Made by a program: the position numbers and the translations under genes. Of a DNA stretch of 64,000 nucleotides, positions 43,956-57,234 are shown piece after piece. The notes under the pieces were generated by a model that saw only the letters and a list, made by a program, of their open reading frames with translations, was not told where the DNA came from and ran no database searches. Each line of letters starts with the position of its first letter. Position 1 is the first letter of the stretch. Source of the stretch: Cryptomeria japonica. Its lineage: Eukaryota; Streptophyta; Pinopsida; Cupressales; Cupressaceae. The stretch is taken from positions 226,103,415 to 226,167,414 of the forward strand of contig NC_081410.1 of the NCBI RefSeq assembly GCF_030272615.1. The letters are read 5' to 3'.

Positions 43956-46900
43956 TTAGTACTTTTCATAATTATCCTGTCCATCAAGAATCTTTGGAGT
44001 GCTTCTATATCGCTCATTACTAATGATTTGTTTGACGTCTTTGGGGAGTCTGCGTTCACCCTTCCACGTGGAAATTTCCTCACTTTTAACCGCCACGTTA
44101 GCAGCCCAGTTAGCAGAGCCGTTGGCCTCTCGGTAGATGTGTGATATATGGCATTTTTTAAAGGTGCTAATAAGGTCAATAGCAGAGGTGATTATGTTGT
44201 GGATTGACCATGAAGGTTTTGAAGTCCCCTTAAGACACTTTATAATATTATTTGAATCCCCTTCAATCCATAGATAGGGGCAATTCCATTTTTTAGCTAG
44301 GAGGATGCCTTGAAGAGCTGCCATAGCTTCAACTTTGTGGTTGGTTTGGGTTCCAATAGGGATAGCAACCATTTCCTTGCAAATTCCTCTGTCATCTCTA
44401 AGTATAGCTCCACAACTTGAAGGACCAGGCTTACCTTTGGCAGCACCGTCAAAATTAACTTTGAACCAACCTTGAGGAGGGGTTTGCCATTTAGCTTCAA
44501 GCCTTTTATTGTGGTTGTTAGGACCATGAGTAATCTTCATATTCCATACCCTCAAGATATTTGATTCTAGTGAGTTGTTCGAGTAACAAAGACCCTCAAT
44601 GATCCTTATATTTTCCCGAATCGACCATTGAATTTTTTGGAACACAATATCCTGATTAAGGGAGACATCCCTGAAGATTCACTTATTACTTTCTTTCCAT
44701 AATCCCCACAAGATGTGAGGGAGAGAGAGTTGCCACAAACATCTCAATAAAGAGTTAGTCCATTTAATATTCCAAGAGGAGAACGGGTCACTGATGTTAT
44801 TCGGAAACACCTAGGCCATACTAAAGCTCTTAAGAAAACTTTCCCAAACAGAGGCTGAAAAGGAACAATGGAGAGAAAGGTGGTCCACAGACTCTTCCTC
44901 TTGAAGGCACAACACACATCTATTAGGAAGGGCAAAGCCTCTGCCTTTGAGGTTGTTAAGGGTCAGAATCTTATTTTGGAGGATGGTCCAGAAGAAAATA
45001 TTGATTTTGGGGGTGAGACCCTTAATCCAGGCTTTTGACCAGTAAGGGTTGATAGAGAGGGGGGGGGGAAGGACACAATACATAGAGGAAATAGATAAAG
45101 TACCTTTAGGATCATGTTTCCAAATTAGGAAGTCTTCTTCTTTATTCATTCATACCGCAGACAGATGGGTCTTAAGCTTAGAAAGGCTAGGGTGGATGCT
45201 TTCAATGTTCTGTCATTCATTACCAACCCAATACTCAACAACTAAGGAGCCAAAAGTTCTAATACAAGAGGGAGCATGGGGGGCCCATTCATTGATATCA
45301 GTCAAGGGTTTATCAAAAAGCCAAGGATCCTCCCAGAATTTAATTTTCCTTCCATTTCCTAGTTTCTAGATCACTCCTTTGGCTATACCTTCTTTACATT
45401 TAGAGGCATGATTCCATATGTGGGATCCATTAATACTAAGGTCTGAATGGATAAAAGAGGAGAGAGAGGAGGACAGAAGAGAGTACTTACTTCACCAAAT
45501 TTTACACCATTCAAAGTTTGAATGAAACATTCTCCACACTTGTTTGGACAAGAGAGCTTCATTTAGGGTTCGAATCCTCCTGATTCCCAGACCACCTTTT
45601 CTTTTTGGCCTATAGACCTGGTCCCAGCCACCAAAGACATTCTTTGCTTATCCTCAACCCTAGACCATAGGAATCTTCTTTGAATTTTCTCGATTGCATC
45701 AGCATACTTAATTGGAATTCTGAAAAGACTTAGAGCATAAAGCAGAATACTTTGAAGAGTTGCCTTAAGGAGTTGGAGCTTGCCAGCTTGACTTAAGAGG
45801 GCTCCTTTCCAACCTGCGAGTTTTTTATGGAATTTGTCCACTAGAGAACTCCAGAAGGGATCAGGAGGTGCAATGCCCATAGGGAGACCGAGGTAGGTAG
45901 CAAGAAGATTAACAATCCTACACTCCAGGATTCTGCTGATCCTCTGTTGTCTTCTCTCAGGAGTATTAATGAAAACAACTTCACTTTTAGCCCAATTGAT
46001 AAGCTGACCAGAAGTAGAGGCAAATTTACATAGGATGCTCTTCAAAACTTTAGCTTTAGAAATACTTGATTCCCCCATAATAATAGTATCATCAACAAAC
46101 TGTTGGTGGGAACATATAAGGTCAACAGAGGATGGTTGGAGGCTCTTAAAGGAGCCTTGCAACACCATTTTTTCCATAGTCCTTCCAAAGCATTCTGCCA
46201 TAATAATGAAGAAGATGGGGGAGATAGGATCCCCTTGCCTTAGACCTCTAGAAGCTTGGAAAAAGGACGAGGGAGAACCATTGACAAGAACAACGAAAGT
46301 AGCAGAGGTGGTAAGTTGAGAGAGGAGGTCGACAACTCTAGAGGAAAAACCAAAAGAAGTGAGGACTTTTTGATGTAAAGACCAGTCAACCCTATCATAG
46401 GCTTTGGAGAGATCAAGCTTTATGATGAAACCCTGTTTCTTTGCTCTAGCAAGAGAATGAATGTTCTCATGGACCATAATAATGGAGTCAAGAATTTGTC
46501 TTCCAGGAACAAAACCATTTTACTGGTGTTTAATTAAGGTAGGAAGGACAGACAAAATTCTAGAGGTAAGAACCTTGGAAATAATCTTGTAAAAAGAGTT
46601 GCAGAGGCTAATAGGTCTGAATTTGTCCAAAGAATCAACACCTTGAGTTTTGGGGATAAGAGAAACAAAAGTGCCATTGATTTCTTTCAAGAGTTTTCTA
46701 GCCCCAAAAAATTCCTTAACCCCATTGGATACATCTTTTCCAACAATCTCCCAAAATTCTTGGAAAAAGAACATTGGGAAGCCGTTTGGGCCAAGCGCTT
46801 TGTTACCATCAAAGGAGAAAACAACATTTTTAATTTCGAAGTTAGAGGGAATGGAAGAGAGAGAGAGGCATTCTTTTGATCATCAATGAGACAAGGAATG

Positions 46901-48156
46901 TTCTGAAGAAAGAGGGATTGGGCTTCAACATCCAAACTATGATCCCTCTTGAGGAGGTCCAAGAAATACCTTTTAGCTTCATTCCTTATTTCATCCTCCT
47001 TGACCAACTCCCCGTTATCCACCACTAGCTTATTAACCCTATTAACTGCTTTATGCTTAATCGTCGATATATGGAAGAATCTTGTATTCCTATCTCCTTC
47101 CTTAAGCCAAATGCATCTCAATCTCCGCTTCCAGAACATTTCCTCTTTGGCAATGATATCATGGTATATTTTTAGAGTCTCATTTTCATCAACAATAGAC
47201 ATAGTACTGAAACCATCCTTCTGGATTTGATCTTGTATTTCTTTAAGGTCTTCCTGAACTTTTCTCGTAGCCTCAAAAATGTTCCCAAAGCTGGTTTTGT
47301 TCCAAAGTCTTATGTTGTCCTTCACACTTTTGAGCTTTTTGACAATTTTAAACATAGTCGTTCCCTCAACTTGAATGCTCCACCATTTCTTAATATTTCT
47401 TTTGATTTCGGGGTGGAGAGTCCACATTTTTTCAAATTTGAAGGGAAAGCTTCTCCTTCTATTGATTGAGTCAACAATGAAGGTGATAGGGAAATGATCA
47501 AATCCAATCCGAATGTGGGCCATTAAAGAACATAAGTAATGACTATACCAGTCATCAGAGATGAGAGTTCTATCAAGATGATCATTACCAGTTCTTCTGT
47601 TAGTCCAAGTGTAAGTGCATCCCTGTATCTCCAAGTCATTGAGAGCCTGAGAATTAATAAAATCCATGAGGGCCATCCTACTTTCTAGTTGAGGAGGAAT
47701 TCCAACAAATTTTTCCTCCTCTCTCAAAGGAGTATTGAAGTCTCCCATAACCATCCAACTAATATTTTTGAAGCTGTCCCCAGCCTGTATAATTTTTTTC
47801 CAAAAGGAGTTTCTAGCCTTCAAAGTATTAGGAGCATAAATATTAGTGAGAACCCATGAAGTACCATATTTTAAATGCTCAAATTTGATACAAGAGAAAT
47901 TATTGTCCTGAATAATAACATGACCTTTAACAGTATTGAGGTTCCAGATGGTAGCAATGCCTCCAGAAGCACCTTCGGAGCTGCCACCACTAACATTACC
48001 ATTTTTAAAGAACTTCAATGATTCAACTTTTTCTCTACTCATTTTGGTTTCTTGAATTAGAAAAATATCAAGATTACTATCTCTTATCATATTCCTAATG
48101 ATATCATGTTTATGGGGATTATTGAGTCCCCTAATATTCCAGGAGATAATCTTCAT
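43956..48156 (-). pseudogene. LINE B ORF2: endonuclease, reverse transcriptase, RNase H
   Basis: It starts MKIISWNIRGLNNP, with LIQETKM, MVMGDFNTPLREEE (catalytic GDFN kept), YTWTNRRTGNDHLDRTLIS and FDHFPITF, so the endonuclease core looks good. The RT shows FRPISLCNSFYKIISK, IKLDLSKAYDRVDW (motif A), RGLRQGDPISPIFF (motif B) and QQFVDDTIIMG (motif C). The zinc-finger RVT part (45149-44811) shows KINIFFWTILQNKILTLNN and NRCVLCLQEEESVDHLSLHC. The RNase H (44645-43956) shows VNFDGAAKGKPG, KVEAMAAL and IEGDSNNII. The final Asp position reads Asn in ANGSANWAANVAV. Frames change near 46860 and near 45635, and a TAA is at 46522-46520. The start lies two bases after the ORF1 stop. Confidence 0.88.
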
Positions 48157-48158
48157 AG

Positions 48159-49816
48159 CTACTTACCGATTCCCAACTCCTTAAGAATCTTTTGGGTTCC
48201 ATCTGCAATGTTCTTGCTGGCCTCCTTATCTCTGACTTTATGGTTAGAGAGTTGCCCTGGGGAAGAGGAGATGTACCCCACATCAACTGGAGCTATTCTG
48301 CTGGATTTCCTTAGAAGGGAAGTCGTGGGAGTAGATCCTTTCATATTCCTGTATTTTGGTTGCTTCCATTCAGCTTTTATCACAAGAGCCTCTTCCGGGT
48401 TGCTGAGGATTTTGGGGATTTCTTCTTCATTACCCCAGTTAGGAGTTTTGGATTCAGTTGAAACATTGTTCACTATTTTTGAACTTTGTTCTGAGTCCGA
48501 TAGGTTCATACCCAAAATTGCACATTTTTGGGCTTCTTGAATTTCAAAACTTGGCGTGGCTAGTGAAGAGTCAATCCTTTCTTCTTGGGGGTCAGGGATC
48601 TCCCCTTCCTTAGGTTGGTAATCTTTTGCTTCCAGTTCCTTGCCTTCATAAGTGTCAGCAACCACTTCAACTAACTCATTTGAATATTCAGTCTGATCTT
48701 TCATTTCCTCTTTTTGAGTAGTACCCAAGGGGTTGGCTTTGGTTGGTTCATTTCTCACTGCTTCCTGGGTTGAGGGGCTAGAGATAGAATTTGATGTCAC
48801 TTCCTTCTTTTCCCCCAAAGGATTAAAGCGATTGGATTTGTCTTCCTTATTCTCTGGGTTTTTAACTTGCCACACCATTTTCTCTGGCAGCGTTTGGTTT
48901 TCAATATGGGGTTTAGGCTGCTTAGGTTCTACCTTCGGCTTGTATGGGCAGGATTTTGCCCAGTGACCTACTTTTTTACAATGGAAGCAGGTAAAAGGGA
49001 TAGATTCATATTCAATGTGTTGTTTCCAAGTTCCCAACTTTGAAACTAGGTCTATTTGTTCTGGCATATCTGCATCAGGGGCTACTCCTACACATAACCT
49101 AGCATGAGTCAGTCTCCTTTTTGAAGTAGTGACTGGATCTATAGAGAGCAGCTTTCAATTCCAAAGAAGATACTTTCTACCCAATATTCAAGAGGCAAGC
49201 CTGGAAGCTTTATCCAGACTATAACTTGCACCAAGAGAGAATCGTTCATATTCAGGTTCAGATGCCATTTTCGAAGGACCAATGTTGTCTTTCCTACCAT
49301 CCAGGGGCTCCCGCACAAAATCTTAACCTTATGTTCTTCACATGAAAAAGTAAAAGATAGAAGGCCTTTAGGTAAAGCCGAGACTTCAACATTTCCCTTG
49401 AGGACCCATTTTCATTTGACAAAAGCCCTAACAACTTCAATATTAGGACGCGAACCCATAAATTTCCCTACCAAGGAGTTTGACATATTGTTAATATTAT
49501 GGTCCAAAACTTGGTCAGGGATAGAGATAGCGAACTTACCACTAGGAGGGTCAGAAATATTCTTGACAGGAGGTAGGGAGGATTTACCAGTTGGTCTAGT
49601 TCCAAAAAGGGAAGACCATTTCTTTTTTTCCTTTCCACTGTCAACAGAGTCATCACGTGGAATGGGCCCCCTATTGGACCCTTCCCCCAGAAGCCCAGAT
49701 CCTATGGGACCAGCTGCATTGATCTGGTCGCTCCCACCATTGGAACTAGAGTTCCCGCCTTGCAGAGAATTTGAAATTTGAGTTCGCCCATTGCCGCCAC
49801 CTTCTCCCACTCCCAT
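48159..49816 (-). pseudogene. LINE B ORF1: DUF4283-like protein with CCHC zinc knuckle
   Basis: It starts MGVGEGGGNGRTQISN and has a Gly/Ser-rich N-terminus. A DUF4283-like core follows, with KWVLKGNVEVSALPKGLLSF and IVWIKLPGLPLEYWVESIFF. The block DMPEQIDLVSKLGTWKQ leads into the CCHC knuckle CFHCKKVGHWAKSC (about 48990). A long Glu/Lys/Ser-rich tail runs to the stop at 48159. The family role is RNA binding in the LINE ribonucleoprotein. There is one in-frame TGA at 49414-49412 and one frameshift near 49150; otherwise it is intact. The upstream boundary is chosen because no coding-like sequence lies above 49816. Confidence 0.87.
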
Positions 49817-50805
49817 TGTTTCTTTAATTAATTATTGAATGTTAGCTTATCTTTTGTTATAAAATTAGAAAAGAAAATAAAATTACTTTTATTCTAAAAT
49901 TGATTTTTTTGAGAATATTACTCATTAGTCCAATTAAGAATATTTGGTGAAATGGGTTCTAGACAAAGAAGTAATGTTTCCAAGTTTCCATGTTTGAATT
50001 TTATGTTATTAAGAAGTCTTATATATACCTTTGCATGGACTGAGGGTGGTAGCCTAGAACCTAGTTTGCAATAGTAAGGAGGGTGTCAAATTTAGATAAG
50101 TACTTAAAATATATGTTTAGTTTGTGATAGTTTTTGATTTGACTAGATATTCAAAACTTTATAAACCCTAGGATGAGAATAGTATCCAAGTCGAGTAAGA
50201 GGTGAGTGAAAAAGTATGACTATTTTAAAAATAAAACTTTGGCCAAAGTGTTGTATTTGTCACTGCATGCGACTAGTCAGTTCACTAGTGTCGCAAGAAC
50301 ATAGATCTTCTAGATTGGTCATACTTAGTTAGAAGATAGTCTAAAGTAGTATGGTCGAAATGAGATATGTGACACACACTAGTAATTAGATGGATCGACA
50401 TAGGTCCCCTTGTCTATACTCTTTGTGAAGGTTAGGACCACTTCTAGTAGGAAGGTATGTGGGAGATCGTTGGTCTATGGTTGGAGGAGTAATGCTTAGA
50501 TGATGTTCACCCTCCTAAAATTGACTAGCCAAGACTTCCAAAATAGATACAAGATTCCTAAGCAGATAACTTTGGTAATCTTTGTTTATGCTATGTAACG
50601 TATTAATTTTTCAATGCAATGAAAATAAATGATTACCTTTCCATAAATTTTTAAGTGGATATATTTACGCATTCAATTTAATTATTGTTTGAAATAAAAG
50701 TGATTTTTTTCATGACTTGGTACCTTTTTGGTTTTTAACTTGTGAAAAAGTAAAATGAATTTATTTCTCTATTATATAGTTTAGTGTTTGTTACACGTGG
50801 GATTA

Positions 50806-53800
50806 GAGCATTAGGTTTGAACTCATCAACCTATGAGCTCATTACAGAAAGATAATGTTTGAATGTTCCTATACCAGAACTATGAGGTTCAAGGACACCA
50901 CTAGAATGTTAGTTGGTGGTAATGAGAGATTACTTAGGGTTAAGGAAGAGCATATAGGTCTTATAAAAACCATTGAAGGAACCAACACCCAAGGAGAGTA
51001 ATGGTTAGGTGATGATAAAACTTTTAGCAAAGCCCTTTTTCGATTAAGAGAATAAAGGAAAGAGCTAAAATAAGTGGCCTCAGTTGCTATAAACATAATT
51101 AATCCCCCTCTAGTTGTAACTAAGGAACCATCCTTCACCAAACATGTGCCTAGCGAGTGTAGTATGACCAAACCACAAGTCAACCTTGTAGGTTTAAGGG
51201 AGCACTAGTGTGTACAACCGCCCCCTAAGGTGATAGTGATTAGCTCAAATGAATCCAAGGGATATACCCCTCTCAAAAATGAAGAGTAGTTGTATTAGTA
51301 AATCTTACTATAAACAAGGATGTAATTTTCCAAGATGAAATATATTAAAAAAGTGGAATTTTTGCAAGTTATCCTTTTTAATGTTATTTGACTTTATGTG
51401 AATGATGGAACCTTTAAACCCTTATACATAGGAATTTGCTTGATAGCCTAATTAGCTTTATCGATGGCTATCTAGGTTTAAAGGAAGCCAATTATGGTGT
51501 GTAGTAAGATTAACCTTGGGGGAAGTCAGGATGTATAACCACTTCAAAAATTTCAATGATAAGATTGACTAGATCTTAGCAAGGCATAACTAGGCGATTG
51601 AGAGAATCGGTACCTTGGAGAAAATAATAGAGGGTCGAGGACAATCAGAAGGAGAAATTCATCAAGAGGAAGAGGATGAGTCTAGGCATGACTGGACTCA
51701 CCAGAGTGGACAAAATGATAACCATTCTGGAGATGAAAGTAACAAGAGGGATCAAAAAGTTTGAGATTTGTTAAGAAATATAAAAAAGGTGACTCTGTTC
51801 TCAAATTTGATGGGTTAGTTAGCGGTGATGCAACAAAATATTGGATTTTTGAGATGGAATTTGACATTAGGAATTACTCCAAAGTTTCCAAGGCAACTTA
51901 GGCAGCATTTCAACTATCTGGGAGGCATCCATGTGGTGGATGAACAAGAAAGTGGAGATAGGGATAAATCCCGTGACTTTGACATGGGATCAATTTGTGG
52001 TCATCATTCGTCAAAGATGGATACCCTATTTGTTTTTTGATCAAAAGATAGATGAATTTCAAAATTTGACCCAGGGAAGTATGATTGTGGTTGAGTATTG
52101 GGAAATTTTCACCCACCTTCTAAAGTATGTACCTCAAATATAAGACAAATGAAAGGCTCAAAGTGAGGAAATTCCTCATCGGTTTTAATACCTATGTTGT
52201 GGGATAGGTGGATGTCCTTAGCCCTATAACTATGGACCAAGTCTACTAGAATTCCGATAAACAAGAACAACATCTCAAGTCCTTAGTTGCTAAATGAAAG
52301 AAGAGTCATAAGAAGTATAACTGGTCTCAATCAAATTAGCCCTTCAAGAAAAATGGAAATAATCTAGAATTTGAGAAGGATGATAATGGTGCGTATGGGA
52401 TGAAAGGGAATGTTAATTCCAAGAAGAATGAAGACAATGGGGGAAACTCTATTGAAAAGCGTGGACCTCTAAGAGGGTGTTTCTCTTGCGGCGGTGATCA
52501 GTATTCCAATCAATGTCCGAATAAAAACCAAGTTTCTCAACCTTGAGCTAACTCACTACCAAGTCAACAAGCCTCCTTCAAATTAGCCCTTCAAGAAAAA
52601 TGGAAATAAGATAGAACTTGAGAAGGATGATAATGGTATGGGATGAAAGAGAACTTAATGCCAAGAAGAACGAAGACAATGGGGAAACTCTATTGAAAAG
52701 AATAGACCTCTAGGAGGGTGTTTCTCTTGCGGTGGTGATCATTATTCCTATCAATGATTGAATAAAAACCAAGTTTCTCAGCCTTGAGACAACTCACTAC
52801 CAAGTTAACAAGCCTCCTTCTAACAAATAATTCACACACCTATTGACAATCGTCAAGCAAAATTTCAAATCATTCCCATCAAAACTTTGGGTACACTTTT
52901 TAGAGTTTTTATATCTATTCTAATTGATACTAGTGCAATTGAAAACTTTATTGCACCTAAAGTACTTAGTAAATTCCCTCTGACAATGCGAACCAATCCA
53001 AAGCCAAGATAGAGCAATGTTTGTTTGAAGTCATGGTTAAACTTTCAAGTTTATCTACCGAGGTGAATCTTTATGGAGTACCCTTAGGTTCGTATGATGT
53101 AGTCCTAGGAATGAATTGGTTATGGAGACATAGGGCTAAGGTGGATTGCTACTCCAAAAGAGTTTAATTCTTAGATGACATAGGAAAACAAGTTTTTCTT
53201 TAGTGAATTCAAAGGGAAGTTAAGATTAATTTTGGCCATGAAGCTAAAAAGGGCCAAGAGAAGAGATTATCAACTCTTTGCAGTCAAAATGGAGAAGGTA
53301 GAGAAATTATATGAGACCTATGTCCTAGATGATTTAGTCTTTGGTAACTCTCCCCTCCTCTGGGTAATGGGTGACGAGCATCTTGAAGAGAAAAGGAAAC
53401 CAAGATTGGAGGATTACCCCTTCCTTCAAGACTACTAGGATGTTTTTCCAGAAGAACTTCTTGGATTTCCCCCTAAGAGGATCTTTGATTTTTCTATTTT
53501 GCTTGTAGCAAGAACATAACCAATTTCAAAGGCTCCTTATCAAATGATCACTATGAAGTTGATAGAATTGAAGGATTAGTTGCAATAAATATTGAGTAAA
53601 GGTTTGATTAGGCCTAGTGTTTCACCTTGGGTAGCCCCAGTTATCTTCGTTAAGAAGAAAGATGAAACGTTGACGATTGTGCATAGATTATCGTATGCTA
53701 AATAAGGCAATGATAAAGAATCAGTACCCACTACCATGCATAGAGGATATTTTTGACCAAATGCATGGGGTGACTACATTTTCATAAATTGATCTTAGGT

Positions 53801-56334
53801 TAGGGCACCATCAGTTGAGGATCAAGGATGAGGATATTCATAAAACAACCTTTAAAATAAGGTATGAATACTATGAGTTCATAGTCTTGCCATTTGGATT
53901 GACTAATGCCCTTACAAAATTTATGAACATGATGTGTAGTGTGTTTAGAGTCTGTCTTGACAAGTTTGTCCTAGTGTTTTGGACAACATTCTTATTTTTT
54001 CCAAGAATGAGGAAGAACATGTTCAACATCTTTGGTTTGTTCTTCAACGTCTTAGATAGTACAAATTATATGCCAAGCTTTTGAAATGTACCTTCTTCTA
54101 GAAGGAATTTCAGTATTTGGGTCATATAATCTTTGTCGAGGGAATTATAGTGGACCTAGCAAAGATCACAACAATTAAAGAATGACTTTCTTTGAAGAAT
54201 GTGTATGAGGTCAAGAGTTTCATGGGTTTAGCAGGCTGTTATGGGAAGTTTGTGTCAATTTTTCCAAGATTGCATACCCTATTACTTCTTTTAAAAGGAA
54301 AGGAAAATGTTTTGAACGGACAAAGTAATGCCAAAAAGTGTTTTATCTTCTTGAAGACATGTTGACTTTTGCTCCAATATTGAAAGTTCTTGATCCTGAA
54401 TGTCACTTTGTTGTTGTTACCAATGCTTCGGGAGAGGGATTAGGATAAACTTGATTATGTAGGAAGGGTGAGTCATTGCATATGAGTCCCATAAATTAAA
54501 GACTTATGAGAAAAGTTATGCTTTGCATGATCTTGAGTTAGTAGTGGTTGTACATGCTTTGCAAATGTGGCGATACTATTTGCTAGGAAAGAAATTCGAG
54601 TTGAAGACAAACCACCATGGTTTTAGCTATTTGTTCACCCAACCTCACCTTAATGCATGTCAAAGAAGATGGATGTAGTTGATTTTTTATTATAATTTTA
54701 AGATTAACTATATATCAGGTAAGGAGAATCAAGTGGTCGATTCCTTAAGCTATAGACAACACATAGAATCTATGGTCTCCATACATTCAGATTTCAAGAA
54801 TCAAGTATTGTGCAACTCATTAGGGGATGAGTATTATGAGAAAGTCAAGTGGTTACTTTCAATCAACCCCCTTGATCCAAGGTATGAAGGTTTTTTTTTT
54901 GAACCATATGGTTTACTTAGGTATAAGGGAAGAATGTATGTTCTAAACTTTGGGGAGTTGAGGAATACCATGTGGAAAGAAGTTCACATCGCTCTATATT
55001 AAGGACATCCTGGGGTGACGAAGCTTGTAGTAGATGTTAAACCACTATATTTCTAGAAAGGAATGAATCAAGATGTTGCAAGATTTGTGGCATGGTGTCT
55101 ATAATGCCAAAGGGTAAAAGAAAAACATCAACACTCGATAGGACTCCTATTTAATAATGATATTTTAGAAAGGAAGTGACAAATCATTAGTATGGACTTT
55201 GTGCAAGGTCTTCCTATGTCAAGGAATAAGCATAATTCTATCTTGGTTGTGGTGGATAGACTCACCAAGGCGACACATTTCATACCAGAAAACCTAACAG
55301 ATGGTGCACCGCTTATAGCCCGTAAATTTTTCTGAGAAGTGCTTAGATTGCATAAAGTTCTCGAGAAAATCATTTCAACTAAAATGCCTGTATAACGTCT
55401 AGGTTTTGGCAAGCCTTGTTTTCTTTCCTAGGGATTCAACTCAATATAAGTTCCACTTATCACCCCGAGAATGATGGTTAGAGCAAGAGGGTTAACCAAG
55501 TCTTAGAAGACTTATTAAGGGCATACTGCATGGATCAGTAATACAAGTGGGGGGATTATATTCTGCTTGTGGAATTTGCTTACAATAACTATTACCATTT
55601 TGCAATCAGAATGGTTCCTTTTGAAGCATTATATGAAAGAGAGTGTCGAACTCCTATTAGTTGGGATAAGATAGAGGATATGATTAGCCTTGGTCTAGAT
55701 ATGTTAGCAGAAATGAAATAGCAAGTAAAAGTAATCAAGAAAAAGATTAGTAGAGTCTAATGACATGCAAAAAAGCTATGTTGATGCCAAGCGTACCCCA
55801 AGACATTTTTAGTAGGGGACAAAGTCTTATTGAGAGTGAAACCCCAAAAGAGCTCCATTAAGTTTGGAAAGTCATCCAAACTAGCACCCTGGTTTGTAGG
55901 TTCATTCAAAGTAGTTAACTTGACTGCCTACAAAATTGCTTTACCACTAGCTCTTGCCCAATTACACAATGTTTTTCATGTTTTTTATTTGACAAAGTAC
56001 ATAAGTGGGTTTGAATATATCTTGGATTGGAATGCATTATAGGTATAGGATCCACGAGTGGTGATGATCAAAGCCTCTTAGAGTGATAGAAATGCATAGG
56101 CTTCACCTGCAGGCTAATGAGGTTTTGTAGTGCCAGGTCCAATGGAACTAATATTTTGAAGAAAATGCTACTTGGGAGGATTTTGATGAGATTCATCAAA
56201 ATTTACTCCATTTGTTATCTTGATATTTATGGTTGTGAAAACACTTATTTTATAATTCCATTTTTGATACTATGTTTTTTTAAACTTGACATACTGCAAT
56301 CATCAAGGACGATGATTCTTAAGGAGGGGGGAAT
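50806..56334 (+). pseudogene. Chromovirus internal region: gag, protease, RT, RNase H, integrase, chromodomain-like end
   Basis: Gag core near 51940-52140 (TWDQFVVIIRQRWIPYLF, NLTQGSMIVVEYWEIF). Nucleocapsid knuckle-like blocks lie near 52480 and again near 52720. RT remnants lie at about 53480-54100 ([35 protein letters not shown]), RNase H about 54350-54780, and integrase about 54900-55700 (RKGRMYVLNFGE-like start, MDFVQGLPMSRNKHNSILVV, DRLTKATHFIP). The C-terminal block at 55830-56040 has KFGKSSKLAPWFVGSFKVVN and LPLALAQLHNVFHVFYL. Near 56130-56210 a chromodomain-like ENATWEDFDEIHQNL is seen. This order fits chromovirus Ty3/gypsy elements. It is an extensively broken fossil. Confidence 0.8.
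52332..52820 (+). repeat. Tandem duplication of about 245 bp covering the gag zinc knuckle
   Basis: 52332-52578 and 52579-52820 are direct copies. Both start caaattagcccttcaagaaa and end in gcctccttc, and each contains the block ggtgtttctcttgcgg of the nucleocapsid knuckle. The copies differ at many sites, so the duplication is old. Confidence 0.85.
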
Positions 56335-56694
56335 GTGTTACATCCCCAAATTTTATCTAGTATTTCATTTCAATTTTGAATGGTTTTTACTTTTAACTTT
56401 CATGAATTACTATAAATTTGGATGAGTTGTCATTAATGATGTGTTATGATGTCAATGTGGTTTCTAATGTGGTTTGAAACTCACAATGAAAGACAAATTA
56501 AATTGTTTATTTTTACAATGAATTTGAAATATAAGAATGTTTCATTATGGAATATGACTTTACATCTGAAATGTCCAAGTGATGTCTAGGAAGGAATTCA
56601 TCAGGATCATCCTATTTAAAGAACATGGAGAGTATCATTTGGGAGAGGAGTATAGACATAGAGAAAATGTGTCGACGCCATCTTGAGACCTTCA

Positions 56695-56825
<131 letters not shown>

Positions 56826-56999
56826 TGCAATGGTCATGAGTAAGTGTCACAATCAGTCTGTGTTGGATCAAATGAATTTTGTAAGTTATCTTTTTTAAAC
56901 CTTAGAGTTTGACCTTGTGTTGGTCTTTTGATTTGTGTTAAATCTCACTTTTGTAATTGAGGTCATAACATATTTTCAGTGAACTATTATAAATACACA

Positions 57000-57234
57000 T
57001 AAATATGTTATAAGTATAAATACATATATGTATATATGTAAAGGGATACATTTATAGATATATGTATATGTTTAAATGGATGTGACATTATATTATGAAC
57101 ACACACATATGCATATGTGTGTGTGTATACATACATATTTATACATACATATATGTATATATATGCATACATATGTATGTATATATATGTACATACATAT
57201 ATATGTGTGTGTATGTGTACACACACACACATAT
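57000..57234. repeat. TA/CA compound microsatellite
   Basis: Mixed TATG, TACA, TGTG and CACA units. The frames at 57008-57232 and 57076-57315 are artefacts. Confidence 0.85.

Larger units (their letters stand above)
41916..49919 (-). mobile_element. LINE B: near-complete plant L1-type LINE with extra ORF3
   Basis: An 8.0 kb minus-strand LINE inserted in the chromovirus 5' LTR; the empty site is at 58805/58806. Order from its 5' end: short 5' untranslated region (49919-49817), ORF1 (49816-48159), ORF2 with endonuclease, RT, zinc-finger RVT and RNase H (48156-43956), a 157-base spacer, ORF3 (43798-42088), and a 3' untranslated region of about 170 bases rich in T. No clean target duplication or long A tail is seen: the flanks aagatgtt and agaatatt agree only partly. 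It is decayed by several stops and frameshifts but keeps all parts. It is the best copy for judging the three-ORF layout. Confidence 0.88.
39103..50805 (+). repeat. Chromovirus 5' LTR, three pieces split by two insertions
   Basis: 39103-39518 matches 58291-58700, 41814-41915 matches about 58701-58805, and 49920-50805 matches 58806-59665. All pieces are collinear and on the same strand. The end ttgttaca (to 50805) is followed by gtgggattagagcattagg, which looks like a worn tRNA-Met-type primer-binding site. The unbroken 3' copy therefore gives the empty-site sequences for both insertions. Confidence 0.78.
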
